Source: Lucinisca nassula
Lineage: Eukaryota > Mollusca > Bivalvia > Lucinida > Lucinidae
Length of the DNA stretch: 64,000 bases
Direction of reading: 5' to 3'
NCBI GenBank assembly: GCA_963580285.1
Contig: OY757024.1
Span: 125,178,045 to 125,242,044 of the forward strand
A model generated the notes under the pieces. That model did not search any database, was not told where the DNA came from, and saw only the letters and a program-made list of their open reading frames with translations. The translations under genes were made by a program, and so were the position numbers. This document shows positions 44,511 to 54,610 of the stretch, piece after piece; position 1 is the first letter of the stretch; each line of letters begins with the position of its first letter.

Positions 44511-44790
44511 CATTACGAAAACACGCCTATACAAATATATTGACACATTTATCGCCGAAAAAGTGAAAATTTTCAGAAGAAAAATTGTGATATTTTTCTT
44601 ATTTCTGCTCAAAATATAGATTGTGGGTACTCGTTAGAACCGCCTCATCGAGGCGGTTCTAACGAGTACCTACAATCTATATCTTAGATCAGAAATAAGA
44701 AAAATAGGGTTTACCCCCTCGAACCCCAGTTTTACTATATAAAAGTGGGGTTCGAGGGGGTCAAAGTTATATAGGCATGTTTTCGTGATG
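44511..44790 (+). mobile_element. Hairpin MITE, family A, well preserved
   Basis: Both termini, a full core stem and a side hairpin with the AACCCCAGTTTT/AAAAGTGGGGTT pairing are intact. Confidence 0.9.
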
Positions 44791-44984
44791 TGTTCAGTTT
44801 CTTAACGCAGATATAAAATTATTAATGTATATCATGCATTAAACGCTCATCGCCAGTGCTCTAGCCACAGTGCTCTGCTATCGGCAATAGTTTGTATATA
44901 TTGCGGTAGTACGATCGTATTGTCTGTTTTTGATACGGCGCAAAGACCTACCATTTTCTACCTATTATCAATGCGAATGGTGAG

Positions 44985-45142
44985 TGAATGAGTGTTAGAG
45001 TTTTACGTCTTACCAACAGCTAAAGTCATACGGAGACGGGACCTCGGTTTAAAGACTCATTCGAAGGTCTGGAGAACCCCGGGATCGATCCTGCGGTCCC
45101 TCGTTTACAATGCGAGTCGCATAACCACTACACCACGGAGGC
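44985..45142 (-). mobile_element. tRNA-derived SINE, family 4
   Basis: The reverse strand starts CCTCCGTGGTGTAGTGGTTA (box A type) with GGATCGATCCCG (box B type), then CTTTAAACCGAGGTCCCGTC and GTAAAACTC followed by a CACT-rich tail. Confidence 0.8.
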
Positions 45143-45224
45143 TTCTATTACGGATCGTGATTTTGGTTTTGTCCACGTAATGAGCGCCCTACTAAACCTC
45201 ACCTAAGTAGGAACATTTTGGGTT

Positions 45225-45350
45225 TCCAATATTATATTCGTACTTAAAACATAGAGTATTCGTTTGAGTTGCCTCATCTACCGAGAGCCCAAATCTATGC
45301 TTTGGAACGTACATTTAAATAAGGTAAATATCAGAAAAGTTTCATCTATA
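45225..45350. mobile_element. Very degraded hairpin MITE remnant
   Basis: AAAACATAGAGTATTCG and CAAATCTATGCTTTGG preserve the outer stem, and GTTGCCTCATCTACCGAG replaces the tip. Confidence 0.4.
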
Positions 45351-45359
45351 AAAGTCTCT

Positions 45360-45674
45360 CATCACATAACCAGCATATATAATTTTAACCCCCTTATATA
45401 GTAAAAGTTGGGTTTACAGGGGTAAACCTTATTTTTCTTATTTCTGCTCTAAAATATAGATGGTTGGTACTCGTTACTCATCGAGGCGGTTCTAACGAGT
45501 ACACACAATCTATATTTTGAGCAGAAATAAGGATGAGGCGGTTCTAACGAGTACACACAATCTATATTTTAGAGCAGAAATAAGAAAAATGTCACAATTT
45601 TTCATCTTAAAATTTTCTTTGTTTTTTTGTTGGCAAAGTTTAGAATGTATTTGTATAGGCGTGTTTTCAAAATG
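45360..45674 (-). mobile_element. Hairpin MITE, family A, with duplicated right stem
   Basis: GAGGCGGTTCTAACGAGTAC through AGCAGAAATAAG occurs twice in tandem (about 45484-45531 and 45535-45582). The left half of the tip is short. Confidence 0.8.
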
Positions 45675-45888
45675 TTCTGCAGATACGAAAGACCTCATTG
45701 TTTTCAGTAGCACATTGTTGTATTATAGTAAAAAAAAAGGTGGATCCGTGGGAAAAATTCGACATGACATAATTTCAGTATACCCCACTTGAAAATTTTT
45801 GGTTTGTTTTTGTTTTTTGGCCCTTTAGAGATTATTGAACTTATCAGGTGTCGATCGTTAGTCAGGAATGATTTTGACTGGGAGTACC

Positions 45889-45892
<4 letters not shown>

Positions 45893-45972
<80 letters not shown>
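45893..45972. repeat. (GA)n microsatellite
   Basis: About 40 GA repeats. The ERERER and SLSLSL frames across it are artefacts. Confidence 0.96.
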
Positions 45973-45977
<5 letters not shown>

Positions 45978-45979
45978 AA

Positions 45980-46860
45980 AGAGGGCCCAGAGGGCGCTAA
46001 TTCGCTCACCTGAGTGTCACTGTCTCAAGCAAAGTCTATAGGACTAAGATTTCTCTTCATCTGGCTATGTGTATTTAGGATTTGTTGAAAATAAATGTTT
46101 TGGATGCTCACCTGGAGGTTTAAGAACTGCGTTATACAGGACTTGGAAGGAATATGATAGTGCTTGGCAGATTCGGGGCCTTTCAGCCAATTAGCATTAT
46201 GTCAGTTGTGGTCATAAAACCTAGCCACACTATTTCTGGGCAGGTTAGACCTAAGTGGTTAACCAGTAATACATGAAAGTACACATTCTTTGGTTTAAAC
46301 AATATTTAATCGAATAAATTGACATCGCATAATAGTATATTGTACAGGATTTGATAAAAAAAGCTAGTACACCTACTTTCGTCAGTAACTGATAACTGCC
46401 CTTCTTGAGTACAGGGCTTTAATTTGAACAATCTAGGTAGAGGTCCTTTGGAAGAAACTATACTCCAAATATCAAAGACCTTGGCCTTCTGGTTTCAGAC
46501 AAAGAATATTGTTTTATGGTTTTTGCCCTATACGGACAATGTAAAACATGTGACCCCCACCCCAGGGCGGGGCGAATTTTGACCCCAGGGCTATAATTTG
46601 GACAACTTTGATAATAGTCGTTTTTAAGCGGAACCGTTTTAGCTACGAAGTTTGAATGTAATTGGCCCAAGAGTACAGGAGGGGTTGTCTTTTAAAGATT
46701 TTTCTATTTTTAGCCCTGGCAGCCATCTTGATCATCAGAGCGGAACGATTTTAGCCATTTTGGTAGGGAGTCACCTAGGCAACAATTTTGTGAAGATTGA
46801 ATTAAATTGGCTCAAGAGTTTACGAGAGGTTTTCGAGCATTGGCCTTCTTGTGAATAGAA
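45980..46860 (+). repeat. Repeat family J (possible Helentron-like body)
   Basis: GCTCACCTGAGTGTCAC near its start and blocks CTATAATTTGGACAA and ATATCAAAGACCTTGG recur at 54611-54720. A degraded piece of SINE family 2 (reverse) may lie near 46240-46420. Confidence 0.5.
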
Positions 46861-47345
46861 CGTTCAAGTCAAAATCGTTTATTAACTCGAAAAGTTAGAC
46901 TTGCCCAAGTCTGTTAATTAGGTGTCCATTGTAAAAATAATTGTTTACAAAAATAAAAAATAAATACATTGTAAATGAAATAGCAATACCGTCTTTTATG
47001 AAAATTGTGAAATTAAAAGACTTCACAGATGAAGACTAAAGAGACTTTTACATATTTTATGTTTAAAGGGGCTTTCATTTAAAAATAAAAAATGTAAATG
47101 TGGGGACTTGGGCAAGTCTATCGAAAAGTGTTCGGACCAAGATGAGACGTCTCGTCAGGGCCATCTCATCTAAAATTTACAAGGTTTGCATACGTATTTG
47201 TACCAGTTTGCAGGGTTGCAATGATTAACCCATATATGACAATGGAATCTTCCATCTTATAAATTTGGAGTTGTCCATTTTCAATTATAGGGGTGTCAGA
47301 TTTGTTTTGTTTAATGTAAGTTGTACAAAAATGTATGTTTTTTGA
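46861..47345. other. No recognised features
   Basis: AT-rich. GACTTGCCCAAGTCT near 46900 and ACTTGGGCAAGTCT near 47106 are a ~14-bp inverted pair about 200 bp apart and may mark a decayed element. Confidence 0.4.
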
Positions 47346-47412
47346 GCAAACAGTGTAGACCCAGATCAGACGCCGCGTTATGCGGCGTCTGATCTGGGTC
47401 TACATTGTTTGC
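47346..47412. repeat. 67-bp near-perfect hairpin (family K)
   Basis: GCAAACAGTGTAGACCCAGA, then CAGACGCCGC, loop GTTAT, and the complement ending GGTCTACATTGTTTGC. It has the same ends as 32981-33046 and 49790-49853 but a different inner stem. Confidence 0.8.
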
Positions 47413-47539
47413 CAACATCCCAAAAAAGGGCCACTAGGCATATATGGGTTAAGGCCTCTGGCAATTACTCTGAGTAAAAAGACATTGCGATGAAAGGGCA
47501 TCTTCAGCCCTACACAATCCAAAGAAACCGCTATTGTTT

Positions 47540-47660
47540 TAGGAGCGGTCCTACTCGCGCAACCTTTGCTTGCCAGGCTTAGGTATTCTGAGCGGTTTAC
47601 CAGTCGGTTTCAGATTTGCTGCAGCCCAATCTATTTCACCAAGCCCCGATGGGCGGGGTG
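47540..47660 (-). mobile_element. SINE family 1, head fragment
   Basis: The reverse strand has CGCCCATCGGGGCTTGG, GCAGCAAATCTGA, AAACCGCTCAGAATACC and TTGCGCGAGTAGG. Confidence 0.6.
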
Positions 47661-48200
47661 CATAAAACGGTTTTACGTGTAATAAGCACACGTTGATACC
47701 GTTTCATGGTCAATGGATGTGTTGGTTTTAGCGAATCCACAGCCAGTGATGTGCAAAATATAACTGGACAATATCATCAATATAACGTGGGTTGATTACA
47801 CACACAATGAATGGCATTGTGCCTTGCGAAAAGTCTATGATTTGTTCTTGACTGTCTAGTCTGCTAATAACGAAACAAATCTGAAAGGGACGTTAAACTG
47901 TATTAACACCAACAACATCTCCAATTAATAATCAATCTATCCCAAACTATAAGCTTATTTTCATCCGACGCACACTTCAGCTAATAAAGAACGTCGGTTT
48001 GACATATTGTATGAATTTTCAATTTCTTTTACACCACTCATAACAGAGAATTGGACAAACTCCTATTCCATCTGTTTCTTTCCTAAACAGCGGGGGAAAC
48101 TTATTTATTTCGATATATTCGTGGCAGCTAGCAAGCTATTGGAAGTTCTACTAAGATTTCTTATGAAGGGAATAACTAGTAATTATATTTCACCTTGCAG

Positions 48201-48690
48201 CCGGTTGATAATATTCAAGTGCTAAAGAGTTCGCTACCGGCGCTTTTTTTCATCATGCCTTGTGGCTCCAAAGTATTTGTCTTTGTGTGTATTTTGGGTT
48301 TAATTTATCGTGCCTGTTCGGATGTATCGATTCGGAAACTCGGGGAGAGGATAGTGAGGATCCGGGCTGGTTTGGTTCGAGGAGTTCAAGTGGATTTCCC
48401 CAACAACAAAAAATTGAAATCAGTAGAGCGATTTTCTGGATTACAATATGCGTCACTACGTGGGATAAGGGGAAATGGTTTAAGGTTTATGCCTCCATCT
48501 AGCATACTGCCCAGGTGGGGTAGTTCACCATTGGAACACACACAATTTTCACCTGTATGTCCACAGGACAGGCGACTTCTTCACCAGTTACTGCCAGACG
48601 GAGTGAAAGAGAAATATGAAAAAATAGCAGAAATGATCAAGACACAAGACGAGAACTGTCTCTTCCTAAATATATGGGCACAAAAACCAG
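48201..48690 (+). CDS. First coding exon of a neuroligin/carboxylesterase-like gene
   Basis: ATG at 48255 opens a frame ending at a GT donor (CAG|GTAAAT, 48691), 145 codons plus one base. A pyrimidine-rich CACCTTGCAG ends at 48200, so the exon may start at 48201 with 54 bp of 5' UTR. Residues 1-22 look like a signal peptide (hydrophobic 7-18). GLVRGVQV, RFSGLQYASLRG, RFMPPS and FSPVCPQD follow the order of type-B carboxylesterases. C102 and C135 (DENCLFLNIW) match the conserved first disulfide and the EDCLYLN signature. The RRLLHQLLP segment is closer to neuroligins than to digestive esterases. The catalytic or pseudo-catalytic Ser region would be in later exons, which I do not find in the remaining 15 kb. 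It could belong to a long-intron gene or to an exon copy. Confidence 0.78.
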
Positions 48691-48719
48691 GTAAATTAGG
48701 CTAGTCAACGTTGGCGTCC

Positions 48720-49313
48720 AGAATATGTAGTGCATGATGTGTATGATAATATGATTTGCGTCGTAGACAGAGCCGTACCGCCCTATCAAGCCATAGAATC
48801 CGATTTAGGATCGCTGTATGATAAACAAAATCTACAAAATCCTACACTCGTGGTCAGTTTATATGAAATTTTATAACGTCGTAAGCAGAGTCATAAGGTC
48901 ATTTCATATTTGTTTCTTATCATATAACGACATATGCCGGGTCGTCGACTACGTCAAGCAACTCGGTCACCCATCCAGGTACTAACCACGATATCCGTTG
49001 CTTAACTTCGTGAATACCCGCGTCGCTAAGAGTTGGCTCCTACAACAAGGCTGTAGAAGTGGTGTTTATCCTTAACCGTTACATTATTAAGTGAAATGCG
49101 TCGTGCCATAAAAATATTACCACACGTGTAATAACACATGGTTACTAGCGTTTAACACAATGACGCCGTCCGTGACAACATTATAATTTTTATTGAATTC
49201 ATCGGCGATAACTGAAATTCGATTTAAAATTGCTATTTGTTCACACGTGGTCATTTAATATGAAATTTATGAAACTCATATGAAATAACCACTAGTGTAA
49301 GATCCTCTATGTA
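48720..49313. repeat. Repeat with family C-like end, around a 5S-derived segment
   Basis: CACTCGTGGTCAGTTTATAT (about 48846) recurs as CACACGTGGTCATTTAATAT (about 49242). The right end GTGTAAGATCCTCTATG is the family C terminus. It is probably a larger relative of family C. Confidence 0.45.
48964..49010 (-). pseudogene. 5S rRNA-derived fragment
   Basis: The reverse strand reads CGAAGTTAAGCAACGGATAT, then GTGGTTAGTACCTGGATGGG, then TGACCG. These correspond to the box A and box C internal promoter of eukaryotic 5S rRNA with near-normal spacing. The 5S 5' and 3' ends are absent. It is either a pseudogene or the head of a 5S-derived SINE. Confidence 0.75.
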
Positions 49314-49441
49314 GAAAACATGAGCGATAACCCGTAGCATTGTCTCCAAACATTATCGCACTGTCCTTGACATCGCCATGGTTTCTATACAAGCTTTTTT
49401 TTCAGTCGTTTACGTAGAAAAATATGAACAAACAAATTTCA

Positions 49442-49605
49442 CATCACGTTACCAAGTCCGTGTAAAGAACTCCCATCCACATCCCACATTAAATAGAGAA
49501 AACTTGGGTTTTACAGGGGTATGCATAACCTTTGTTATTTCAGTTCCAAGACAAGTTCCGCGGCGGTTCTAACGAGCACTCTCAACCTATGTTTGGAGTA
49601 TAAGC
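49442..49605 (-). mobile_element. Family B MITE, truncated
   Basis: CATCACGTTACCAAGTCCGTG is the left end. GCGGTTCTAACGAGCAC and CAACCTATGTTTGGAG are present. The left half of the core and the right terminus are gone. Confidence 0.72.
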
Positions 49606-49682
49606 AGGTGTAAGAACTCTTCATGAAACAGGATTAGTTCCCTTATCAGTACTGATAGTGAGGGTTAGGGTTAGGATCCCTT

Positions 49683-49882
49683 TAACCTTTAACCTGCTGA
49701 ATATTCAATTAAGCCACACTCATTTCTGACTTTGAACCAATCAGATTACTTGATGCAGCTTATTTCTACATATTCATAAACTGAATGTCAAACTGTGTAG
49801 ATCCTGATCAGATGGCTTCTTCAGAAGCCATCTGATCTGGATCTACACTGTTTGCAAAGATAGGGCTTGTCGCCTACAGCAG
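49683..49882. repeat. ~200-bp repeat with family K hairpin
   Basis: It is shared with 32878-33076: GCTGAATATTCA, GAACCAATCAGATTACTTG, then the hairpin AGATGGCTTCTTCAGAAGCC extended by GATCTGGATCTACACTG. Confidence 0.74.
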
Positions 49883-50124
49883 GGTAAAGGTTAAGTATAC
49901 GTAATCCCACCAGTAATGTTTACTGGCCGTTCAAAGTCGGTGCTTTTGCTGTGGCTCTCCTGTTTGTTGTGTTGGTTGGTCTGATTTTTTTCCACCAATA
50001 TGTATGCTGTTCCTTTTTGGTTACGTTTTGATTATCTAAAGGAAAGAGCTGCTGACTATTCCAGCTGTCTATTTTGTTTACTGTCGTAACTCCATGTTTC
50101 GACTTCTTTACCTTCGGATATTGT

Positions 50125-50155
<31 letters not shown>

Positions 50156-50263
50156 TAGATTTGGGAATTGATTTGTATAAGTTTCTGATTATTACCCTTT
50201 TCAATTTTCTGTACTCTTAGCCAGTGCACGAGAATACAGCAAAATTCCAAAAATAAGACCACC

Positions 50264-50314
50264 TTTGTGACTGTTCAAAAGTGGTCTTTAAGACCACTTT
50301 TGAACAGTCACAAA
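50264..50314. repeat. 25-bp-arm perfect hairpin
   Basis: TTTGTGACTGTTCAAAAGTG GTCTT and its exact complement are separated by a single T. It is not seen elsewhere in the window. Confidence 0.85.
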
Positions 50315-50450
50315 AGTGTTCTCTTTCCACAAGACACTGAGTGCAGAAAACACACAGAAACAATGATCAAAACCTTTTAAATATGCCTTCTCAAGGAGAA
50401 ATAGTCTTAATTTTAAGTGGTTTTAATAGCGAAATTTCACGGTATTGTGC

Positions 50451-50730
50451 ATCGGGGCTTGAAGAAATACATGGGCTTCCACGCAGAGCTGAAACCGACC
50501 CGCACATGAGTACGGGTAAACCTCATAGAGGGTCTAAGCCTGGCCAGGCAAAGCGGTGCGAGTCGGCCCGTCCATGCTTATAAACCCTATTGGTTTCATT
50601 GGGCGGCAGGGCTTGAGATGTCATTTCATCTCAATCTCGGATAAAAGTCCCACAAAATTGGAAGCAACGTCTCCATAATGAGCTTTACAGTGTTGACGGG
50701 GACGTTAAACCTCAAATCAAACAAACAAAA
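50451..50730 (+). mobile_element. SINE family 1, near full-length
   Basis: ATCGGGGCTTGAAGAAATAC, TTCCACGCAGAGCTGAAACC, GGTTTCATTGGGCGGCAGGG and GACGGGGACGTTAAACCTC + CAAA. Confidence 0.85.
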
Positions 50731-50791
50731 TCACTGTATTGTGACCTGCAAATACTTAGCTCAGCAGGTACATCTACTCAGTTTGGAATGA

Positions 50792-51061
50792 CATTACGAT
50801 AACACACCCGTGCACCATAGTGCATTTAATCACATTTCCAAAATAGATACTTTTCTGATGATATTCCGTAATATTTTTCTTATAAATACTGCAAACATAG
50901 GTTTTGGGTGCTCGTTAGAACCGCCTCATTGAGGCGGTTCTAACGAGTACCCACAACCTATGTCTTGGAGCAGAAATAAGAAAAATAATGTATACCCCAG
51001 TTTTCTCTATATAAAGTGGGGTTAAGGGGGGTCTTCATTTCACGGATTTGTTCACGTGATG
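50792..51061 (+). mobile_element. Hairpin MITE, family B
   Basis: It is full-length with an intact core stem. The ends are CATTACGATAACACACCCG and CGGATTTGTTCACGTGATG. Confidence 0.88.
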
Positions 51062-51196
51062 GGTTTCACTTTTAACATTTTGGGTTGCATGAATAATATG
51101 GAAAGTTCAGGCAACCAGCAAAGACTCTAATAAGACTGCCATGATACTGATCGCACAAGTCTAACTTTAGTTTTTTATCGTGCACCGCTGCATATT

Positions 51197-51459
51197 TGTG
51201 CTTGAATTGAGGTTTTAAGTACCCTTTTTATGTCATTTAGGAGACGTTTCTTCCAATTTTGTGCGACTTTTTCCCGTCATTTAGATCGAATGTCATCTCA
51301 AGCCCTACCGCCCTAAAAACAATAGGGTTTATATGCCGGGACGGTCTGACGCGCACCTCGCGCACCTTCAAAGCGGTTTACCAGTACTCTGTGTGGTTTG
51401 TTTCAGCTCTACGTTGAAGCGCCATGCAGTCCGGTATATGTATCTAAGCCCACCGGTGC
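51197..51459 (-). mobile_element. SINE family 1, diverged
   Basis: The reverse strand carries the family 1 body (TTTTTAGGGCGGTAGGGCTT, GATGACATTCGATC-like) and AAACCGCTTTGAAGG. The head end is degraded. Confidence 0.68.
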
Positions 51460-51473
51460 ATATAAAATAATGA

Positions 51474-51771
51474 TTTTGTTTGATTTGAGGTTAAACGTCC
51501 CCGTCAACACTGTAAAGGTCATTTTGGAGATGTTGCTTCCAATTTTGTGGGACTTTTACCCGACATTGAGATGAAATGACATCTCAAGCCCTGTCGCCCA
51601 ATGAAACCAATATGGTTTATTAGCATGGACGGTCCGCCTCGCACCGCGGTTCCTGGACAGGCTTATATCCTCTAAGCGGTTTACCAGTCCTAGTGTGCGG
51701 GCCAGATTCAGCTCTGCGTGGAAGCATCATGCAGCCCATATATTTCTTCAAGTCCCTATGGGCGGGGGCCG
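51474..51771 (-). mobile_element. SINE family 1 with 14-bp target duplication
   Basis: Full family 1 sequence. ATATAAAATAATGA flanks it at 51460-51473 and 51772-51785, just at the head end of an older copy of the same family. Confidence 0.9.
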
Positions 51772-51854
51772 ATATAAAATAATGAGCACCCATGAAAGCA
51801 AAATATTACTTTAAATCGCGTCTATTCATTTATCATGTTTATTGATAATTAGAG

Positions 51855-52020
51855 TGAGTGAGTGAGTTTTAGTTTTACGTCCCACCAACAGCTAAGGTCA
51901 TACGGAGACGGGACCTCGGTTTAAAGACTCATCCGAAAGTCTGGAGAAGCCCGGGATCGATCCTGCGATCCCTGGTTTACAAGGCGAGTAGCGTAACCAC
52001 TGCACCACGGAGGCTTCTTA
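51855..52020 (-). mobile_element. tRNA-derived SINE, family 4 (reference copy)
   Basis: The reverse strand head has GCCTCCGTGGTGCAGTGGTT and box B GGATCGATCCCGGG. The tail is a CACT repeat. TTATTGATAATTAGAG flanks it at 51839-51854 and 52021-52036. At 166 bp it is short for a SINE. Confidence 0.9.
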
Positions 52021-52053
52021 TTATTGATAATTAGAGAAGGGAGAAAACAAAAT

Positions 52054-52289
52054 GAGCTAGCGCTAGACAAAACCTACAATAAGACATGTGCGCCCAGCGA
52101 AGACTCAGATCAGCCTGCGCATCCGCGCAGTCTGATCAGATTCTTCGCTGTGCGCTCTAAGGATAGTTAAGGGCCCATTGCTCCTTCATGCAGCAAGAAA
52201 AGTCTCTGGTTAGACTATATGGATGCGCAGGCTGATCTGATTCTTCGCTGGATGCACGTCTTATTGTAGGTTGTGTCATGCGCCGGCTC
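52054..52289. mobile_element. 236-bp foldback element, family N
   Basis: The ends GAGC...GGCTC and long arms (ACAAAACCTAC, GTGCGCCCAGCGAAGACTCA) are inverted. The left inner hairpin contains CAGCCTGCGCATCCGCGCAG. AAAT flanks it at 52050-52053 and 52290-52293. Confidence 0.82.
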
Positions 52290-52317
52290 AAATGTAAAAA
52301 AAAAAAAATGGTCTCAG

Positions 52318-52545
52318 CAGGAACTCAACGTTAAATCAACGTTGTTACGACATTGAAAAGGTTGTTTTGTTGATTTTTTTTTGCCTTGATTCAACGTTGT
52401 GTGTTCTAGGGCATCACTTCCATACCCCAAACTGGAAATGTATCAGCAAGGAACCCATTTTTTGCGTTGATTCAACGTTGTGTGTTCTAGGGCATCACTT
52501 CCATACCCCAAACTGGAAATGTATCAGCAAGGAACCCATTTTCCA
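52318..52545. repeat. Half of a CAGCAGG-type MITE and an ~80-bp tandem doublet
   Basis: CAGCAGGAACTCAACGTTAA resembles the left end of 17404-17512. GATTCAACGTTGTGTGTTCT through AGCAAGGAACCCATTTT then occurs twice in tandem. Confidence 0.65.
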
Positions 52546-52822
52546 TAAAAGACTCGCCAGAACCGACACTTATATAGTGAAAGTGATAATGAGCATTGGG
52601 ATGCTGTAAAGTGTGCTTAAGCCCACCATTAATTTTACTGACCGTTCCAAGTCGGTGATTTTGCTGTGGTTCCTTCCTGTTTTATTGTAATGGTTCTGAT
52701 TCTTTCCCTAATTATGTATGTTGCTATATTTTCTGATTCTTCCCCTTTTTAGGTGTTCATTTTTAGTTACGTATGTCCTTCTTAACTAAACCCTATTGGG
52801 AACATCACTAGCGGAAAGCCAA

Positions 52823-52860
<38 letters not shown>

Positions 52861-52879
52861 GGCTTGTTCACTGTATACC

Positions 52880-53162
52880 CATCACGAAAACAAGCCTATA
52901 TAATTTTGACCACCTCGAACCCAAATTTTATAAAGTAAAACTGGGGTTTGCAGGGGTAAACCTTATTTTTCTTATTTCTGCTCTAAAATATAGACTGTTG
53001 GTACTCGTTAGAACCGCCTCATCGAGGCGGTTCTAACGAGTACCCACAATCTATTTTTTGAACAGAAATAAGAAAATTATCGCAATTTTTCATCTTAAAA
53101 GTTTTATTTTTACGGTGATAAAGGTTACAATGTATTGGTATATAGGCGTGTTTTTCATAATG
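52880..53162 (-). mobile_element. Hairpin MITE, family A
   Basis: It is full-length with an intact core. A poly-A run lies just upstream (52826-52855). Confidence 0.87.
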
Positions 53163-53208
53163 CGATATACCCAGACAAGAGTTTAAGTGTAATAATTTGG
53201 CATAGCGC

Positions 53209-53332
53209 ATATGAAATACCAGTTGATCTCAGACTGTTTTGTCTATTGACGGTTACGAAAATGGTACAGCTAACCCAAATATAGCACATGCTCATCTATC
53301 AAGTGTCCATATAATATATTAGTTTCCTTTTC
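53209..53332 (+). repeat. 124-bp direct repeat, left copy
   Basis: It begins ATATGAAATACCAGTTGATC and ends TTAGTTTCCTTTTC, directly against the MITE at 53333. It is about 95% identical to 53600-53723. Confidence 0.88.
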
Positions 53333-53599
53333 CATTACCAAAACACGCCTATACAAAAACATAGAACATTGACCGCCAAAAAATGAAAATTTTAAGATGA
53401 AAAATTGTGATATTTTTTTCAATTCTGCTAAAAATATAGATTGTGGGCACACGTGAGAACCGCCTCATCGAGGCGGTTCTAACGAGTACCAACAATCTAT
53501 ATTTTAGAGCAGAAATAAGAAAAATAAGATTGACCCCTGTAAACCCCAGTTTTACTATATAAAGATGGGTGTAAATAATATAGGCGGGTTCTCGTGATG
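53333..53599 (+). mobile_element. Hairpin MITE, family A, between 124-bp direct repeats
   Basis: It is full-length. The ends are CATTACCAAAACACGCC and GGCGGGTTCTCGTGATG, and the core is intact. Confidence 0.87.
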
Positions 53600-53723
53600 A
53601 TATGAAATTCCAGTTGATCTGAGACTGTTTTTCTTATTCACGGTTACGAAAATGGTAAAGCTAACACAAACATAGCACATGCTCATCTATCAAGTGTCCA
53701 TATAATATATTAGTTTCCTTTTC
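53600..53723 (+). repeat. 124-bp direct repeat, right copy
   Basis: It starts at the first base after the MITE and has the same length as the left copy. Confidence 0.88.
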
Positions 53724-53816
53724 AGATTAACGTATTGATCTTTTTATTAATTATATTGTTTATTATGTCTAGAGTTTTTTTTTTTATTTTTGGGCTCAGA
53801 AATTGGCCTAAACCAA

Positions 53817-54080
53817 ATAAATTATATAATCAAGATAAATTTTTTGAAGCAAGACATACACCACAGAACTGAAAATTGCGGAGTTCGAAAGATTTTCTGT
53901 GACAGACTAGCCACCAGTTTTGGCTTATTTGGCCTTATCTGTGACCTCGGGTATTTTCAAAATTCCACAATGAGCACAAATTACCAGAATATATAATCTA
54001 CTTGGAAGTTTTAATGGCCACGATTCATCTCTCTTAACAGCTGTAGTGAAGGTAGAATCTGTTCCAACAAACAGGATACC
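53817..54080 (+). repeat. Repeat family G, single diverged unit
   Basis: AGCAAGACATACACCACAGA, GGAGTTCGAAAGATTTTC, GGCCTTATCTGTGAC and TAATGGCCAC match the units at 20225. Confidence 0.6.
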
Positions 54081-54169
54081 GTCGTTTTAATTTTCCTATC
54101 AAAGAGTTCTATTATTCGTTTCATATTCGAATATGTTGTTCTCAATATGCTATTGATTGTCTGCTATAC

Positions 54170-54230
54170 CATCACGACAACATGCCTATATAATTATGAC
54201 CCCCTTGAACCCCACTTTTATATAGTAATT
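54170..54230 (-). mobile_element. Family A MITE, left end only
   Basis: CATCACGACAACATGCC to CCCCACTTTTATATAGTA. A same-type terminus in opposite orientation lies at 56137-56172. Confidence 0.72.
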
Positions 54231-54610
54231 TAGAAGTGAATGCAGTGATCAAGAATCGATACAATTAACCCACCGCTCCCATCAGAGACACCAAAGGGAA
54301 AGAAACACAAACATGAAATAACTAGGCCCGAATGGAAACATCATTATCGGAAAGCCAAACGGACAATTACTTTCCCACAAAATGGCCAATTGGCTATCCA
54401 AAACAAAATAATGTAAGCGATACACACGCTCAAAGACAAGCCATAACATAAATAAATCGCGACAAAAGAACCTCCTTGGAACGGTCAGTGAAACGAATTC
54501 CACTGATGGTGGTTGGTGGGGTGGGGGGGGGGGGGGGGGGGAGGGGGCTTAAATCGATTTTACCTGGCCACAATCCTCGCCCTTATTTCCGTCGCGATTT
54601 AGACAAATGG
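54231..54610 (+). repeat. Interspersed repeat family H, most complete copy
   Basis: From TAGAAGTGAATGCAGTGATC through AACGGTCAGTGAAACGAATT to CGCCCTTATTTCCGTCGCG and TTTAGACAAAT. It includes a G-run near 54517-54546. Confidence 0.75.

Noticed and set aside
45704..46013. Frames with ERERER and SLSLSL runs
   Set aside because: Translation of the (GA)n microsatellite on both strands.
48195..48254. Upstream extension of the esterase-like frame
   Set aside because: It would need a non-ATG start and lies across a likely splice acceptor; the ATG at 48255 begins a good signal peptide.
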